The notes below the pieces were generated by a model, which saw only the letters and a program-made list of their open reading frames with translations, was not told the origin of the DNA and searched no databases. Shown here one piece after another: positions 1-6,633 of a stretch of 13,402 nt of DNA (the first letter of the stretch is position 1; each line of letters begins with the position of its first letter). The stretch is from Burkholderiaceae bacterium (GTDB lineage Bacteria > Pseudomonadota > Gammaproteobacteria > Burkholderiales > Burkholderiaceae), in the NCBI GenBank assembly GCA_025057735.1, contig JANWUU010000232.1, forward strand, positions 1 through 13,402, in the 5' to 3' direction. A program made the position numbers and the translations under genes.

Positions 1-1424
1 GTATCCGCGGCAAGGACATCTCGGTCGTCTTCCAGGAGCCGATGTCCTCGCTCAACCCGGTCTTCACGATCGGCGACCAGATCGGCGAGGTGCTGCAGCT
101 GCACCAGAAGCTGTCGCGCCGGCAGGCGGCCGAGCGCGTGGTCGAGCTGCTCAACGAGGTCGGCATCCCGGAGCCGCGCGCCCGGCTCGCGAGCTACCCG
201 CACGAGCTATCCGGCGGCCAGCAGCAGCGCGTGATGATCGCGATGGCGATTGCCTGCCAGCCCAAGCTGCTGATCGCCGACGAGCCGACCACGGCGCTGG
301 ACGTCACGGTGCAGCGGCAGATCCTGGACCTGTTGGCGCGGCTGCAGGAGAAGTTCCGCATGTCCGTGCTGTTCATCAGCCACGATCTGGCGCTGGTGGG
401 GGAGGTGGCCGACCATGTGGTGGTGATGCGCGAGGGCCTCGTGCGCGAGGCGGGGCCGGTGGCGCGCATATTTACGGCCCCGCAGGACGCCTACACGAAA
501 GCGCTGCTGGCGTGCCGGCCGCGCCTTGACGTCAAGCCGAAGCGGTTGCCGGTGATCGATGATTTCATGAACGGCGGCGGCACGCCGATCGTCCTTGCTG
601 AGCCGCGGCCGCCGCGGCCGCCGGCGCAGCTGCCGCTGATCGAGGCGCGTGGCCTGCGCAAGGAGTATCGGTTGAAGACCGGGCTGTTCGCGCGCAAGAC
701 GATCGAAGCCGTGAAGGACGCCTCGTTTGCGCTCGCGCGCGGGCGCACGCTCGGCGTGGTGGGCGAGTCTGGCTCCGGCAAGACGACGATGGGCATGCTG
801 CTGCTGCGGCTGGTGCCGCCCACCGCCGGCCAGGTGCTGTATGACGGCAAGGACTTGCTGGCGCTGCCGGACGAAGAGCTGCTGGCTTACCGGCGGCGCA
901 TCCAGATCATCTTCCAGAATCCGTACGCCAGCCTCAACCCCCGCTTCACGGTCGGGCAGATCCTGACAGAGCCGATGAAAGTGCACCGCATCGGCGCCAA
1001 CGATGCCGAGCGCTTTGAGATGGCGGTGGCGCTGGCGCGCCGCGTCGGCCTGCCGCCGGAGTCGGTTCACAAGTACCCGCACGAATTCTCCGGCGGCCAG
1101 CGGCAACGCATCGCGATTGCGCGTGTGCTGGCGATGAAACCGGAGATTGTGGTGTGCGATGAGTGCGTGTCAGCCCTTGACGTGTCCGTGCAAGCGGCTG
1201 TCCTTAACCTGCTGCTTGACCTCCAGGAGGAGTTCGGCATCGCGTATATGTTTATCAGCCACGACCTTGCGGTGGTCAAATACATGGCCGACGATATCCT
1301 GGTGATGAACCACGGGGAGATCGTCGAACGTGGGCCGGCGGAGGCGATCTACGAGAACCCGCAGCATTCGTACACAAAGAAGCTGCTGGCGGCGATCCCA
1401 CGCGGCTTTACCGCTCGCGCGTAA
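1..1424 (+). CDS. Fused dipeptide/oligopeptide-type ABC transporter ATP-binding protein, 5' truncated
   Basis: This is the energy-coupling ATPase of a peptide/nickel-class ABC importer, carrying two nucleotide-binding domains in one chain. The reading frame is open from base 3, so the true start and the first Walker A lie outside the window. The first domain shows its Q-loop ([12 protein letters not shown], about base 33), signature LSGGQQQR (about 207), Walker [13 protein letters not shown] (about 270) and the switch histidine in FISHDLALV (about 372). A proline-rich linker ([11 protein letters not shown], about 604-640) leads to the second domain, with Walker [10 protein letters not shown] (about 763-789), Q-loop [12 protein letters not shown], signature FSGGQRQR (about 1087), Walker [13 protein letters not shown] and FISHDLAVV (about 1252). 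The C-terminal [17 protein letters not shown] is typical of oligopeptide-class ATPases. Both domains look catalytically intact in the visible part. Close relatives are YejF and GsiA; I cannot choose between them without the permease genes, which should lie upstream. Confidence 0.93.
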   Translation, partial: IRGKDISVVFQEPMSSLNPVFTIGDQIGEVLQLHQKLSRRQAAERVVELLNEVGIPEPRARLASYPHELSGGQQQRVMIAMAIACQPKLLIADEPTTALDVTVQRQILDLLARLQEKFRMSVLFISHDLALVGEVADHVVVMREGLVREAGPVARIFTAPQDAYTKALLACRPRLDVKPKRLPVIDDFMNGGGTPIVLAEPRPPRPPAQLPLIEARGLRKEYRLKTGLFARKTIEAVKDASFALARGRTLGVVGESGSGKTTMGMLLLRLVPPTAGQVLYDGKDLLALPDEELLAYRRRIQIIFQNPYASLNPRFTVGQILTEPMKVHRIGANDAERFEMAVALARRVGLPPESVHKYPHEFSGGQRQRIAIARVLAMKPEIVVCDECVSALDVSVQAAVLNLLLDLQEEFGIAYMFISHDLAVVKYMADDILVMNHGEIVERGPAEAIYENPQHSYTKKLLAAIPRGFTARA

Positions 1425-1469
1425 GCGCGAAAGTGGCTACTGCGGCGGTAGCAGAAGCGTCAGCGCGCT
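1425..1469. other. Convergent intergenic gap with a small hairpin
   Basis: This is the 45-base gap between the converging ABC ATPase and GMC dehydrogenase genes. It holds a perfect 5-base inverted repeat, GCTAC (1436-1440) and GTAGC (1448-1452), around a 7-base loop. Neither strand has a T-run after it, so it is at best a weak or factor-assisted bidirectional terminator. Confidence 0.3.
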
Positions 1470-3092
1470 TTACGCGTCGTGAAACGTCGGTGCACGGCGG
1501 CCAGTTAACACGGCGGCTAACTGCCCAGCCATACGGTGCACGATGGCATAGATGGAAAGCTGGGGATTGGCGCCGAGGGACGTTGGAAACAGCGAGCCGT
1601 CGAACACCGAGACGTTGTCAAGGTGAAAATAGCGACCGTCCGGGTCGACTACACCGCGCCGCTCGTCAGCGGCCATGCCGCAGCCACCCATCACGTGTGC
1701 GCTGACCACGCGCAAAGCCAACGGCTTCATCGGCAGGCGCGCGATCTCCGCTTTGGCCTGCGCCCAGCTTGTGTAGGCGGCCGCCTGCTCGTGCACTGGC
1801 CGCACGGCGCGAGCGCCGGCGGCAAATTGCAGCTCCGCCATCGCCAGCAGCGCGCGGCGCGCGGCATCCCAGAACGTGTCATTCAGCGGGTAGTCAAGCA
1901 ACGGCGTGCCGTCGCGTTGCAAGTCGACCGTGCCGCCGGTGCTGTCTGGATGGAAGCCATCGCGGATCAGCGCGATCTGCACATGCGTGCGGGCAAAGGC
2001 GCGCATCGTTTCGGCGTGTTCCGCCCCGAAGCCCGGCACGGTGGAGGCGAACAGCACCGGGTGCAGCGGCGGCACCTCTAGCTTGAAACCGAGCGGGCCG
2101 TCGATCGGGTCGCGCTCCAGGAAGTGATCCGAGTAGACGGATTGCGGTGCACCTTGGTAGCCGTCGACCTGCTCGTCGAAGACGGCCGCCGAGATCACAG
2201 TTGGATGCAGGAACGTGCGCTTGCCGAGCAGCCGGTAAGGGTCGGGGGCGTCGGAGCGCAGCAGCAGCGCCGGGGTGTTGATCGCGCCGCCGGCGAGCAC
2301 GTAATGGCGCGCGATCACCTCCAGGCTCGTCGCGGTCGGCGTGAGGCCGTCGGCGGCGAGCGCGGTGCAGAGCAGCTTGACGGCGCGGTTCCCGTCGAAC
2401 GCGAGGCGCTGCGCGCGCAGCCGTGTGAAGAGCCGCGCGCCGCGGTCCAGCGCCGCGGGAATGGTGGTCACCAGCATCGACTGCTTGGCGTTGGTGGGGC
2501 AGCCCATGCCGCAGTAGCCGAGGTTCCAGCAGTCCTTGACGTTGCGGCGGATGCTCGCGACCGGAATACCGAGCGCCCGCGCGCCTTGCGCCAGTAGGTC
2601 ATTGTTGCGGTTCGGCGCCACGGGCCAAGGCGCGATGGACAGGCGCGCCTCGACCGCCGCAAAGTGCGGGGCGAGCGCCTCCGGGGTGTATGCGTCCAGG
2701 CCGAAGCGTTCGCGCCAGAAGGCGAGGGTGGCCGGCGGCGTGCGAAAACTGGAGGTCCAATTGACAGTGGTGGAGCCGCCCACCGCGCGTCCCTGCAGGA
2801 TGCTGATCGCCTTGTCCTTGGTCTTGCGCGCGGCCGACTCCCAGTAGAGCTGCGGATAAGCATCGGCCTCCAGCATGCGGAAGTCGCGCGAGCTTTTAAG
2901 CGGCCCTTCCTCGATCAGCACCACCGACAGCCCGGCCCGCGTCAGCAGCTCGGCGGCGACGCCGCCGCCGGCGCCGGTGCCGACGATCGCGACGTCGCAC
3001 TCGACGCGTTCCCCGCCCGCGAGCGTCGCGCCGTCGCGCACCGCCCAGCCGCGGGCCAGCCCATGGACAATGGGATCGTGCGGCGTGCTCAT
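1470..3092 (-). CDS. GMC family FAD-dependent oxidoreductase (dehydrogenase large subunit)
   Basis: This is a predicted FAD-dependent alcohol or sugar dehydrogenase of the glucose-methanol-choline family, 540 residues long. The FAD-binding Rossmann fingerprint VAIVGTGAGGG is at residues 34-44 and the second GMC signature region GRAVGGSTTVNW at 101-112. A cysteine cluster, C188, C194 and C198, lies in CWNLGYCGMGCPTNAK. The C-terminal active-site block has H466 in SAHVMGG and N509 in GANPQLSI, the usual catalytic His/Asn pair. The frame stays open far upstream of 3092, but the ATG at 3092 places the Rossmann fold at the normal distance and overlaps the stop of the preceding gene by ATGA, so I chose it. 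It has no signal peptide; the upstream partner carries a twin-arginine signal, which suggests co-export as a complex. The substrate is unknown. Confidence 0.9.
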   Translation of the reverse strand: MSTPHDPIVHGLARGWAVRDGATLAGGERVECDVAIVGTGAGGGVAAELLTRAGLSVVLIEEGPLKSSRDFRMLEADAYPQLYWESAARKTKDKAISILQGRAVGGSTTVNWTSSFRTPPATLAFWRERFGLDAYTPEALAPHFAAVEARLSIAPWPVAPNRNNDLLAQGARALGIPVASIRRNVKDCWNLGYCGMGCPTNAKQSMLVTTIPAALDRGARLFTRLRAQRLAFDGNRAVKLLCTALAADGLTPTATSLEVIARHYVLAGGAINTPALLLRSDAPDPYRLLGKRTFLHPTVISAAVFDEQVDGYQGAPQSVYSDHFLERDPIDGPLGFKLEVPPLHPVLFASTVPGFGAEHAETMRAFARTHVQIALIRDGFHPDSTGGTVDLQRDGTPLLDYPLNDTFWDAARRALLAMAELQFAAGARAVRPVHEQAAAYTSWAQAKAEIARLPMKPLALRVVSAHVMGGCGMAADERRGVVDPDGRYFHLDNVSVFDGSLFPTSLGANPQLSIYAIVHRMAGQLAAVLTGRRAPTFHDA

Positions 3093-3583
3093 AGCCGCAT
3101 CGGACCGGGGTAACCGATCGCGTCCCAGGTCGCCGGGTCCCCGTACCACGGCCCCAGCACCAGGTCGTGCAGCGCCTGGTAGGCGGCGACGAACAAGCTG
3201 AACGAACTCGTGCGCCAGCGCTGCAGGAATCGCGCCGCTTCCGCCGGCCCTGCCGCATCCCAGTCCACGCCCGCCAGCCAGCGGCCCGGGCGCGAGGCGA
3301 GCAGGCTGAACAAATCGTCCAGCTCCGCGCGCGTTGCCGGCGCCAGTCCGTCGATCGCTTGCAGCGTGCGCTGCAGGGCCTGTCGGCATGCTGATTCGGC
3401 GGCGGCCGCCTCCAACGGCAGCACGCCGTCCAGCAGCGCTGGAATCACCGCGCGGAGGACGAGCTCCGCATCGGCGCGCGCGCGCGCGGGTGTGGGAGGC
3501 GTCAGCAGGCGCGAGACCAGCGCGCCCAGCGCGAGCGCCGTAGCGCCAACCACGGTGACCTTCAGGAACGTTCGGCGCCGCAT
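3089..3583 (-). CDS. Twin-arginine-signal small subunit, gluconate 2-dehydrogenase subunit 3-like
   Basis: This 164-residue protein is probably the exported small subunit of the GMC dehydrogenase encoded next to it. The N-terminus MRRRTFLKVT contains the RRxFLK twin-arginine motif, followed by a hydrophobic stretch (VVGATALALGALV) and a proline/alanine-rich region. The mature part has the pattern I associate with the gluconate 2-dehydrogenase subunit 3 family: an early VIPALLDGVLP segment and a C-terminal LVLGPWYGDPATWDAIGYPGP-type ending. In characterised flavin dehydrogenases of this kind the small subunit supports folding and Tat export of the catalytic subunit. Its TGA overlaps the next gene's ATG (ATGA), indicating translational coupling. 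No haem-binding CxxCH is present here, and no cytochrome c subunit is seen in the window. Family assignment rests on recalled motifs, not on a search. Confidence 0.8.
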   Translation of the reverse strand: MRRRTFLKVTVVGATALALGALVSRLLTPPTPARARADAELVLRAVIPALLDGVLPLEAAAAESACRQALQRTLQAIDGLAPATRAELDDLFSLLASRPGRWLAGVDWDAAGPAEAARFLQRWRTSSFSLFVAAYQALHDLVLGPWYGDPATWDAIGYPGPMRL

Positions 3584-3608
3584 GCGATTCCGCTAATCTG
3601 CGCGCCGC

Positions 3609-3614
3609 ATTGTA
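3609..3614 (-). promoter_or_regulatory. Possible -10 element for the GMC dehydrogenase operon
   Basis: On the minus strand this reads TACAAT, a good match to a sigma70 -10 box, 25 bases upstream of the small-subunit ATG at 3583. I do not see a convincing -35 at 16-18 bases. It lies in the 64-base gap shared with the divergent gene at 3648. Confidence 0.3.
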
Positions 3615-3647
3615 GGAAGCCGCTGTAGAACAACGCATCTAAAACCG

Positions 3648-4337
3648 ATGGCGACTGCCCTCGATCTGCCGTTGAAGGAACGGCTCGCGGCCGCGCTGCG
3701 GCGTGTCATCGAACTGCGCCGCGGCCTGGCGAGCGACGCCGCGCTCACCGAGCGTTGGCTGGCGGTGAAGCGTTATCAGTCCGAGCGGCTGCGCCGCACG
3801 TACGCCGACCTGCTCGCCGCGCCGCGCTACCGCGCCGCGGCCGAGTTCTTTCTCGACGAGCTGTACGGCGAGAAGGATTTCGAACAGCGCGATCAGGAGG
3901 CGCTGCGGGTGGCGCCGAAAATGGCGCGCCTGCTGCCCGAGCGGGCGGTGGAAACGATGACGCTCGCCGTCGAGCTGGACGAACTGTCCGAGATCCTCGA
4001 TGCGCGCGTGGCACGCGCCATCGAGGCGCTGCCGCTGGACGATGCCGGCTACGAACGCGCGTATCGGCTGGCCGGCACACCCAGCGAGCGCGCGCGGCAG
4101 ATCGAGATGGTGTTGCGCATCGGGCGGGCGCTGGACCGGTTGGCGCGCATGCCGCTGCTGGCCGGAATGCTGCACGTGATGCGCGGCCCGGCGGAGGCGG
4201 CCGGACTGGCGCACCTGCATCATTTCCTGGTGCGCGGCTTCGACGCCTTTCGGGCGATGCAGGGCGCCGGCGAATTCCTGGCGCTGGTCGAGCAGCGGGA
4301 GACGGCGCTGATGAGGCGTCTGTTCGAGACGGGCTGA
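3648..4337 (+). CDS. Conserved hypothetical protein, FFLEE-motif-like
   Basis: This 229-residue soluble protein has no signal peptide or membrane segment and is predicted to be almost entirely helical (rich in Ala, Leu, Arg and Glu). The segment YRAAAEFFLDELYGEKDF at about residues 61-78, followed by LLPERAVETM and an acidic helix, resembles proteobacterial proteins named for an FFLEE motif; here the motif is FFLDE. No catalytic pattern is visible and no biochemical function is known to me. It stands alone: it diverges from the dehydrogenase operon across 64 bases and converges on the RDD gene with only 3 bases between stops. The ATG at 3648 is the first in-frame start after the divergent gap. 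The family name is from memory; that this is a real gene is well supported by its position and its codon bias. Confidence 0.75.
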   Translation: MATALDLPLKERLAAALRRVIELRRGLASDAALTERWLAVKRYQSERLRRTYADLLAAPRYRAAAEFFLDELYGEKDFEQRDQEALRVAPKMARLLPERAVETMTLAVELDELSEILDARVARAIEALPLDDAGYERAYRLAGTPSERARQIEMVLRIGRALDRLARMPLLAGMLHVMRGPAEAAGLAHLHHFLVRGFDAFRAMQGAGEFLALVEQRETALMRRLFETG

Positions 4338-4340
4338 GCG

Positions 4341-4847
4341 TCAGTTTTCGCGCATCAGGCGCGTGCCGCTGGCGCGATCGTGCAGCAGCCGCCGCGCGGG
4401 ATCGCTGTAGGCGAGCAGCAGGCAGGCCGCGGCGCCCGCCATCGCCACCAGCACGTCGCGGGCGGTGTGACCGCCGGCGAGCGCATACCAGAGGGCGCCG
4501 GGCAGCAGCAGGTGCCAGGCGAGCACGTAACGCAACACGGCCGCGGCGGCACGCGGTGGGCGACCATCCGCCCCGACCAGCCTTAAGCCCCAGCTCTTCA
4601 TCGCCAGCGTCTGTCCGCTGCGCGTCCAGCAGTAGACGAAATACGCGCCGATGACGACGACCAGTACCCCCTGCAGGACCCAGCGCTGTGCGGCCGTGAG
4701 CGGATGGGTCCAACGCAGCAAGGCGAGCAGCGCATATGTGACGATGAAGACCACGCCGAACAGGAGCACGGCATCGTAGGTCATCGCCGCCAGACGCACC
4801 CAGGGACCGGCAGGCCGGGGGCCGCGTGCACCCGCAAGCGCGCTCAC
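4341..4847 (-). CDS. RDD family membrane protein
   Basis: This is a 168-residue inner-membrane protein of the RDD family, whose cellular role is mostly unknown; some members are implicated in ion exchange. The family hallmarks are all visible: Arg and Asp in the first membrane helix (WVRLAAMTYDAVLL, residues about 16-29), the cytoplasmic block CWTRSGQTLAMKSWGLRLV with the following DG, and the C-terminal DPARRLLHDRASGTRLM. Hydrophobic segments lie at about residues 23-45, 57-76 and 100-147. The start is GTG at 4847; the next in-frame ATG (residue 22) would remove the conserved first Arg, so I kept GTG. It is the last gene of the sigma-DUF3619-DUF3106-RDD operon, 3 bases after the DUF3106 stop, so it is probably translated by coupling, since I see no strong ribosome-binding site. 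Confidence 0.9.
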   Translation of the reverse strand: MSALAGARGPRPAGPWVRLAAMTYDAVLLFGVVFIVTYALLALLRWTHPLTAAQRWVLQGVLVVVIGAYFVYCWTRSGQTLAMKSWGLRLVGADGRPPRAAAAVLRYVLAWHLLLPGALWYALAGGHTARDVLVAMAGAAACLLLAYSDPARRLLHDRASGTRLMREN

Positions 4848-4850
4848 GGT

Positions 4851-5372
4851 TCAGTTCGCGGTCCGCTCCGGCGCCGTCGGCTGGCTCTTCTTGCCGGGGG
4901 TGGGCGTCGGGCGGCGAACGTCAGCGCTTTTGCGCGCTTTGTCGGCCAACTCCTGCTTCTTTTCCTCCGGCAGCTGCTGGTACTGCTGCAGCAGCGACTG
5001 CCGCTGCTCCATCGGCAGCTCGTAGGCGCGCTGGAAATTGGCGCGTGCGGTGCGGCGCTGCTCGGGCGTTAGGCGCGCGTATTCGGCCATCCGCGCATGC
5101 AGGCGCTCCTTGCCGTCGTCGCTGAGCTGCGGGAATTTCTCCGCCACCTCCAGCCACTTGCGCTTTTGATCGCGGTCCAGCTTTTCCCACTCGCCCGCCA
5201 ACGGCGCGAGTGCCTCGCGCTGCGCGGCTGTCAGTTCGTTCCACGCCGGGCGGGCCGCCGCAGGGCGGGTGGGTGCCGCTTTGGCGGCGGGCGGCGTCTG
5301 CGCCCGTGCATCGACCACGGCAAGCGCCGCCGCGCCTGCCATCAGCAGTGCCAGCAACATGGGGCTTTTCAT
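4851..5372 (-). CDS. DUF3106 domain-containing exported protein
   Basis: This 173-residue protein has a signal peptide (KSPMLLALLMAGAAALAVV, likely cleavage after DARA at residue 24), then an Ala/Pro-rich spacer, then a charged helical domain. That domain carries the repeated Trp/Leu pattern of DUF3106: WNELTAAQREALAPLAGEW at about 44-62, a following KKWL-like segment, and several LTPEQR/LPEEKK-type helical repeats. It ends in a basic Pro/Thr-rich tail. Function is unknown; the PEQR-type repeats are loosely reminiscent of periplasmic helical proteins such as the CpxP/Spy group, which is a resemblance only. The frame is open far upstream, but the ATG at 5372 begins exactly at the signal peptide and lies 11 bases after the DUF3619 stop, so I chose it. 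Confidence 0.85.
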   Translation of the reverse strand: MKSPMLLALLMAGAAALAVVDARAQTPPAAKAAPTRPAAARPAWNELTAAQREALAPLAGEWEKLDRDQKRKWLEVAEKFPQLSDDGKERLHARMAEYARLTPEQRRTARANFQRAYELPMEQRQSLLQQYQQLPEEKKQELADKARKSADVRRPTPTPGKKSQPTAPERTAN

Positions 5373-5383
5373 GGCGGCGCGCC

Positions 5384-5788
5384 TTATTCGGGCACGCCGT
5401 ATTTCAGGACCATGCCGAAGCCCTTGTCGGCGTAGGCATCGACCGGAGCCTCGTCCAGCAGGATGGCGAAATCGAGCGCCGCGATGCGGTCGATCGTACG
5501 TGCCCGTTGCCACTCGTAGATCGCAAAAAAACCCAGCAGCAGGGCGAGCGCGGGCGCGAGCAGCCCCAGCCGGTGCAGCCATCCCCACCCGTTGTCGGCG
5601 GCAGGCCCCGCCGGCGGGCCGCCGGCCGGCTCGAGCACGGGCACGGGCGCGACAACCGGCGCCGGGCGGTAGCGCGCCAGCGCCGCCTGGCGGGCGCGCT
5701 GTAGGCGGAACGTGGTCCTGTAGTCCATCCGCTCCAGGCCCTCGTTGAGCGCCTGGCGGACGCGGTAAGCGAATTCGGCTTCGTTCAT
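5384..5788 (-). CDS. DUF3619 family single-pass membrane protein, possible regulator of the adjacent sigma factor
   Basis: This 134-residue protein has a charged N-terminal cytoplasmic part (MNEAEFAYRVRQALNEGLE), a Pro/Ala-rich linker at 41-65, one transmembrane helix at about 74-92 (LGLLAPALALLLGFFAIYE) and a C-terminal part with the DUF3619 signature ILLDEAPVDAYADKGF at about 109-124. Its ATG overlaps the sigma-factor TGA (ATGA), so the two are translationally coupled. A short cytoplasmic helix region, one membrane span and direct coupling to a sigma gene is the layout of many anti-sigma factors, but I see no zinc-binding or canonical anti-sigma motif. That role is inference. The start at 5788 is set by the overlap and by the family N-terminus. 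Confidence 0.85.
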   Translation of the reverse strand: MNEAEFAYRVRQALNEGLERMDYRTTFRLQRARQAALARYRPAPVVAPVPVLEPAGGPPAGPAADNGWGWLHRLGLLAPALALLLGFFAIYEWQRARTIDRIAALDFAILLDEAPVDAYADKGFGMVLKYGVPE

Positions 5789-6354
5789 AACGTGATACCC
5801 CGGGCACGCAGCGCGCGCGCCAAGGCATGCGTGGCGCGCGAACAATGGGTCTTGACGCTTCCCTCCGAGCACCCCATCGCCGCGGCCGTTTCGGCAACGT
5901 CGAAATCTTCCCAGTAACGAAGCAGGAAGGCTTCGCGTTGACGGGCCGGCAATTTGGCGATTTCCTCCTCGATGATCGCGATCACCTGCGCCCGCTCGAC
6001 CTTGTCGGCAGCACTTTCGGCCTGCTCGGATCCCTCGGCGGCCTCCAGGGTTTCCAGCGGGTCGGCTGCCTCGCCGTCCTCGTCGCTGCCGCTCAAGGCC
6101 GAGAAGAGCGTGATCAGACCGCCGCGCACTTTGGCGCGGCGGAAATGGTCGTGGATCGCGTTCTGCAAGATGCGCGTGAAAACCAGCGGCAGCTCGGCGG
6201 CCGGCCGGTCCGCGTAATGGACGGTCAACTTGATCATCGCGTCCTGCACGATGTCCAGCGCCGCCTCGTCGTCGCGCACGGCGAAGGCCGCCTGTTTGAA
6301 GGCGCGCCGTTCGACGCTGGCGAGGAACTGGTCGAGTTCTTCTTTGGATGCCAT
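5785..6354 (-). CDS. RNA polymerase sigma factor, sigma70/ECF-like
   Basis: This is a 189-residue two-domain sigma factor. The region-2 domain spans about residues 16-75, with DIVQDAMIKL and the helix FTRILQNAIHDHFRRAKVR. The region-4 domain spans about 127-180, with EIAKLPARQREAFLLRYWEDF and the helix-turn-helix VAETAAAMGCSEGSVKTHCSRA. An unusually acidic linker (about 90-120, with GSDEDGEAADPLE) joins them. The frame extends to a GTG at 6378, but the ATG at 6354 begins with MASKEELDQFL, the N-terminus I recall for relatives, so I chose it; neither start has a strong ribosome-binding site. It heads a minus-strand operon with DUF3619, DUF3106 and RDD genes and is divergent from ilvB. Its regulon is unknown; the operon promoter itself is a plausible target. 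Confidence 0.9.
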   Translation of the reverse strand: MASKEELDQFLASVERRAFKQAAFAVRDDEAALDIVQDAMIKLTVHYADRPAAELPLVFTRILQNAIHDHFRRAKVRGGLITLFSALSGSDEDGEAADPLETLEAAEGSEQAESAADKVERAQVIAIIEEEIAKLPARQREAFLLRYWEDFDVAETAAAMGCSEGSVKTHCSRATHALARALRARGITL

Positions 6355-6446
6355 CGGGCGAGGCCGGGCTGCGGCCACGGCGGGCCAGCCTCGGGCGCGA
6401 CGATGTTAACAACCGATCGACGGCGGCATGGGCGGCAGGCGCGCGT

Positions 6447-6475
6447 TTGCGCATCGTGCTGCGCTGCGCTATCGT
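6447..6475 (+). promoter_or_regulatory. Probable ilvB operon promoter
   Basis: A sigma70-like pair is present: TTGCGC at 6447-6452 and TATCGT at 6470-6475 with a 17-base spacer. Transcription would start near 6482, giving an untranslated leader of about 150 bases before ilvB. The match is moderate (TTG and TAT..T kept). It lies in the divergent gap shared with the sigma-factor gene. Confidence 0.4.
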
Positions 6476-6521
6476 GCCGCCCTCTTGCACAACGAGAAAA
6501 CACGCTAACTCGGAGCAGCCT

Positions 6522-6619
6522 ACCCCGTTGTTTTCGAACTAGCCCGTCGCTATCGCGCTTGCCCGCACCGGCCGTCACGAGCGGCTATGGAACGGGGTCC
6601 GATCAATCTCCTGTGGACC
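6522..6619 (+). promoter_or_regulatory. Structured 5' leader of ilvB with competing stems
   Basis: An 8-base perfect inverted repeat, ACCCCGTT (6522-6529) and AACGGGGT (6591-6598), closes a domain containing two further stacked matches: TAGC (6540-6543) with GCTA (6584-6587), and CGCT (6548-6551) with AGCG (6580-6583). A second stem, GGTCC (6596-6600) with GGACC (6615-6619), ends just before the ribosome-binding site and shares bases 6596-6598 with the first, so the two cannot form together. This resembles a regulatory switch. No T-rich terminator and no branched-chain-codon leader peptide like that of leuA is evident, so the mechanism is open. Confidence 0.35.
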
Positions 6620-6633
6620 TTGAGAGGATCAAC

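Noticed and set aside
3093..3638. Upstream extension of the GMC dehydrogenase frame
   Set aside because: It overlaps the twin-arginine small-subunit gene in another frame; the ATGA overlap at 3089-3092 and family length support the shorter start.
5827..6633. Upstream extension of the ilvB frame giving an 854-residue protein
   Set aside because: The extra 269 codons run antisense through the sigma-factor gene and look like non-coding translation; the ATG at 6634 has the ribosome-binding site and the family N-terminus.
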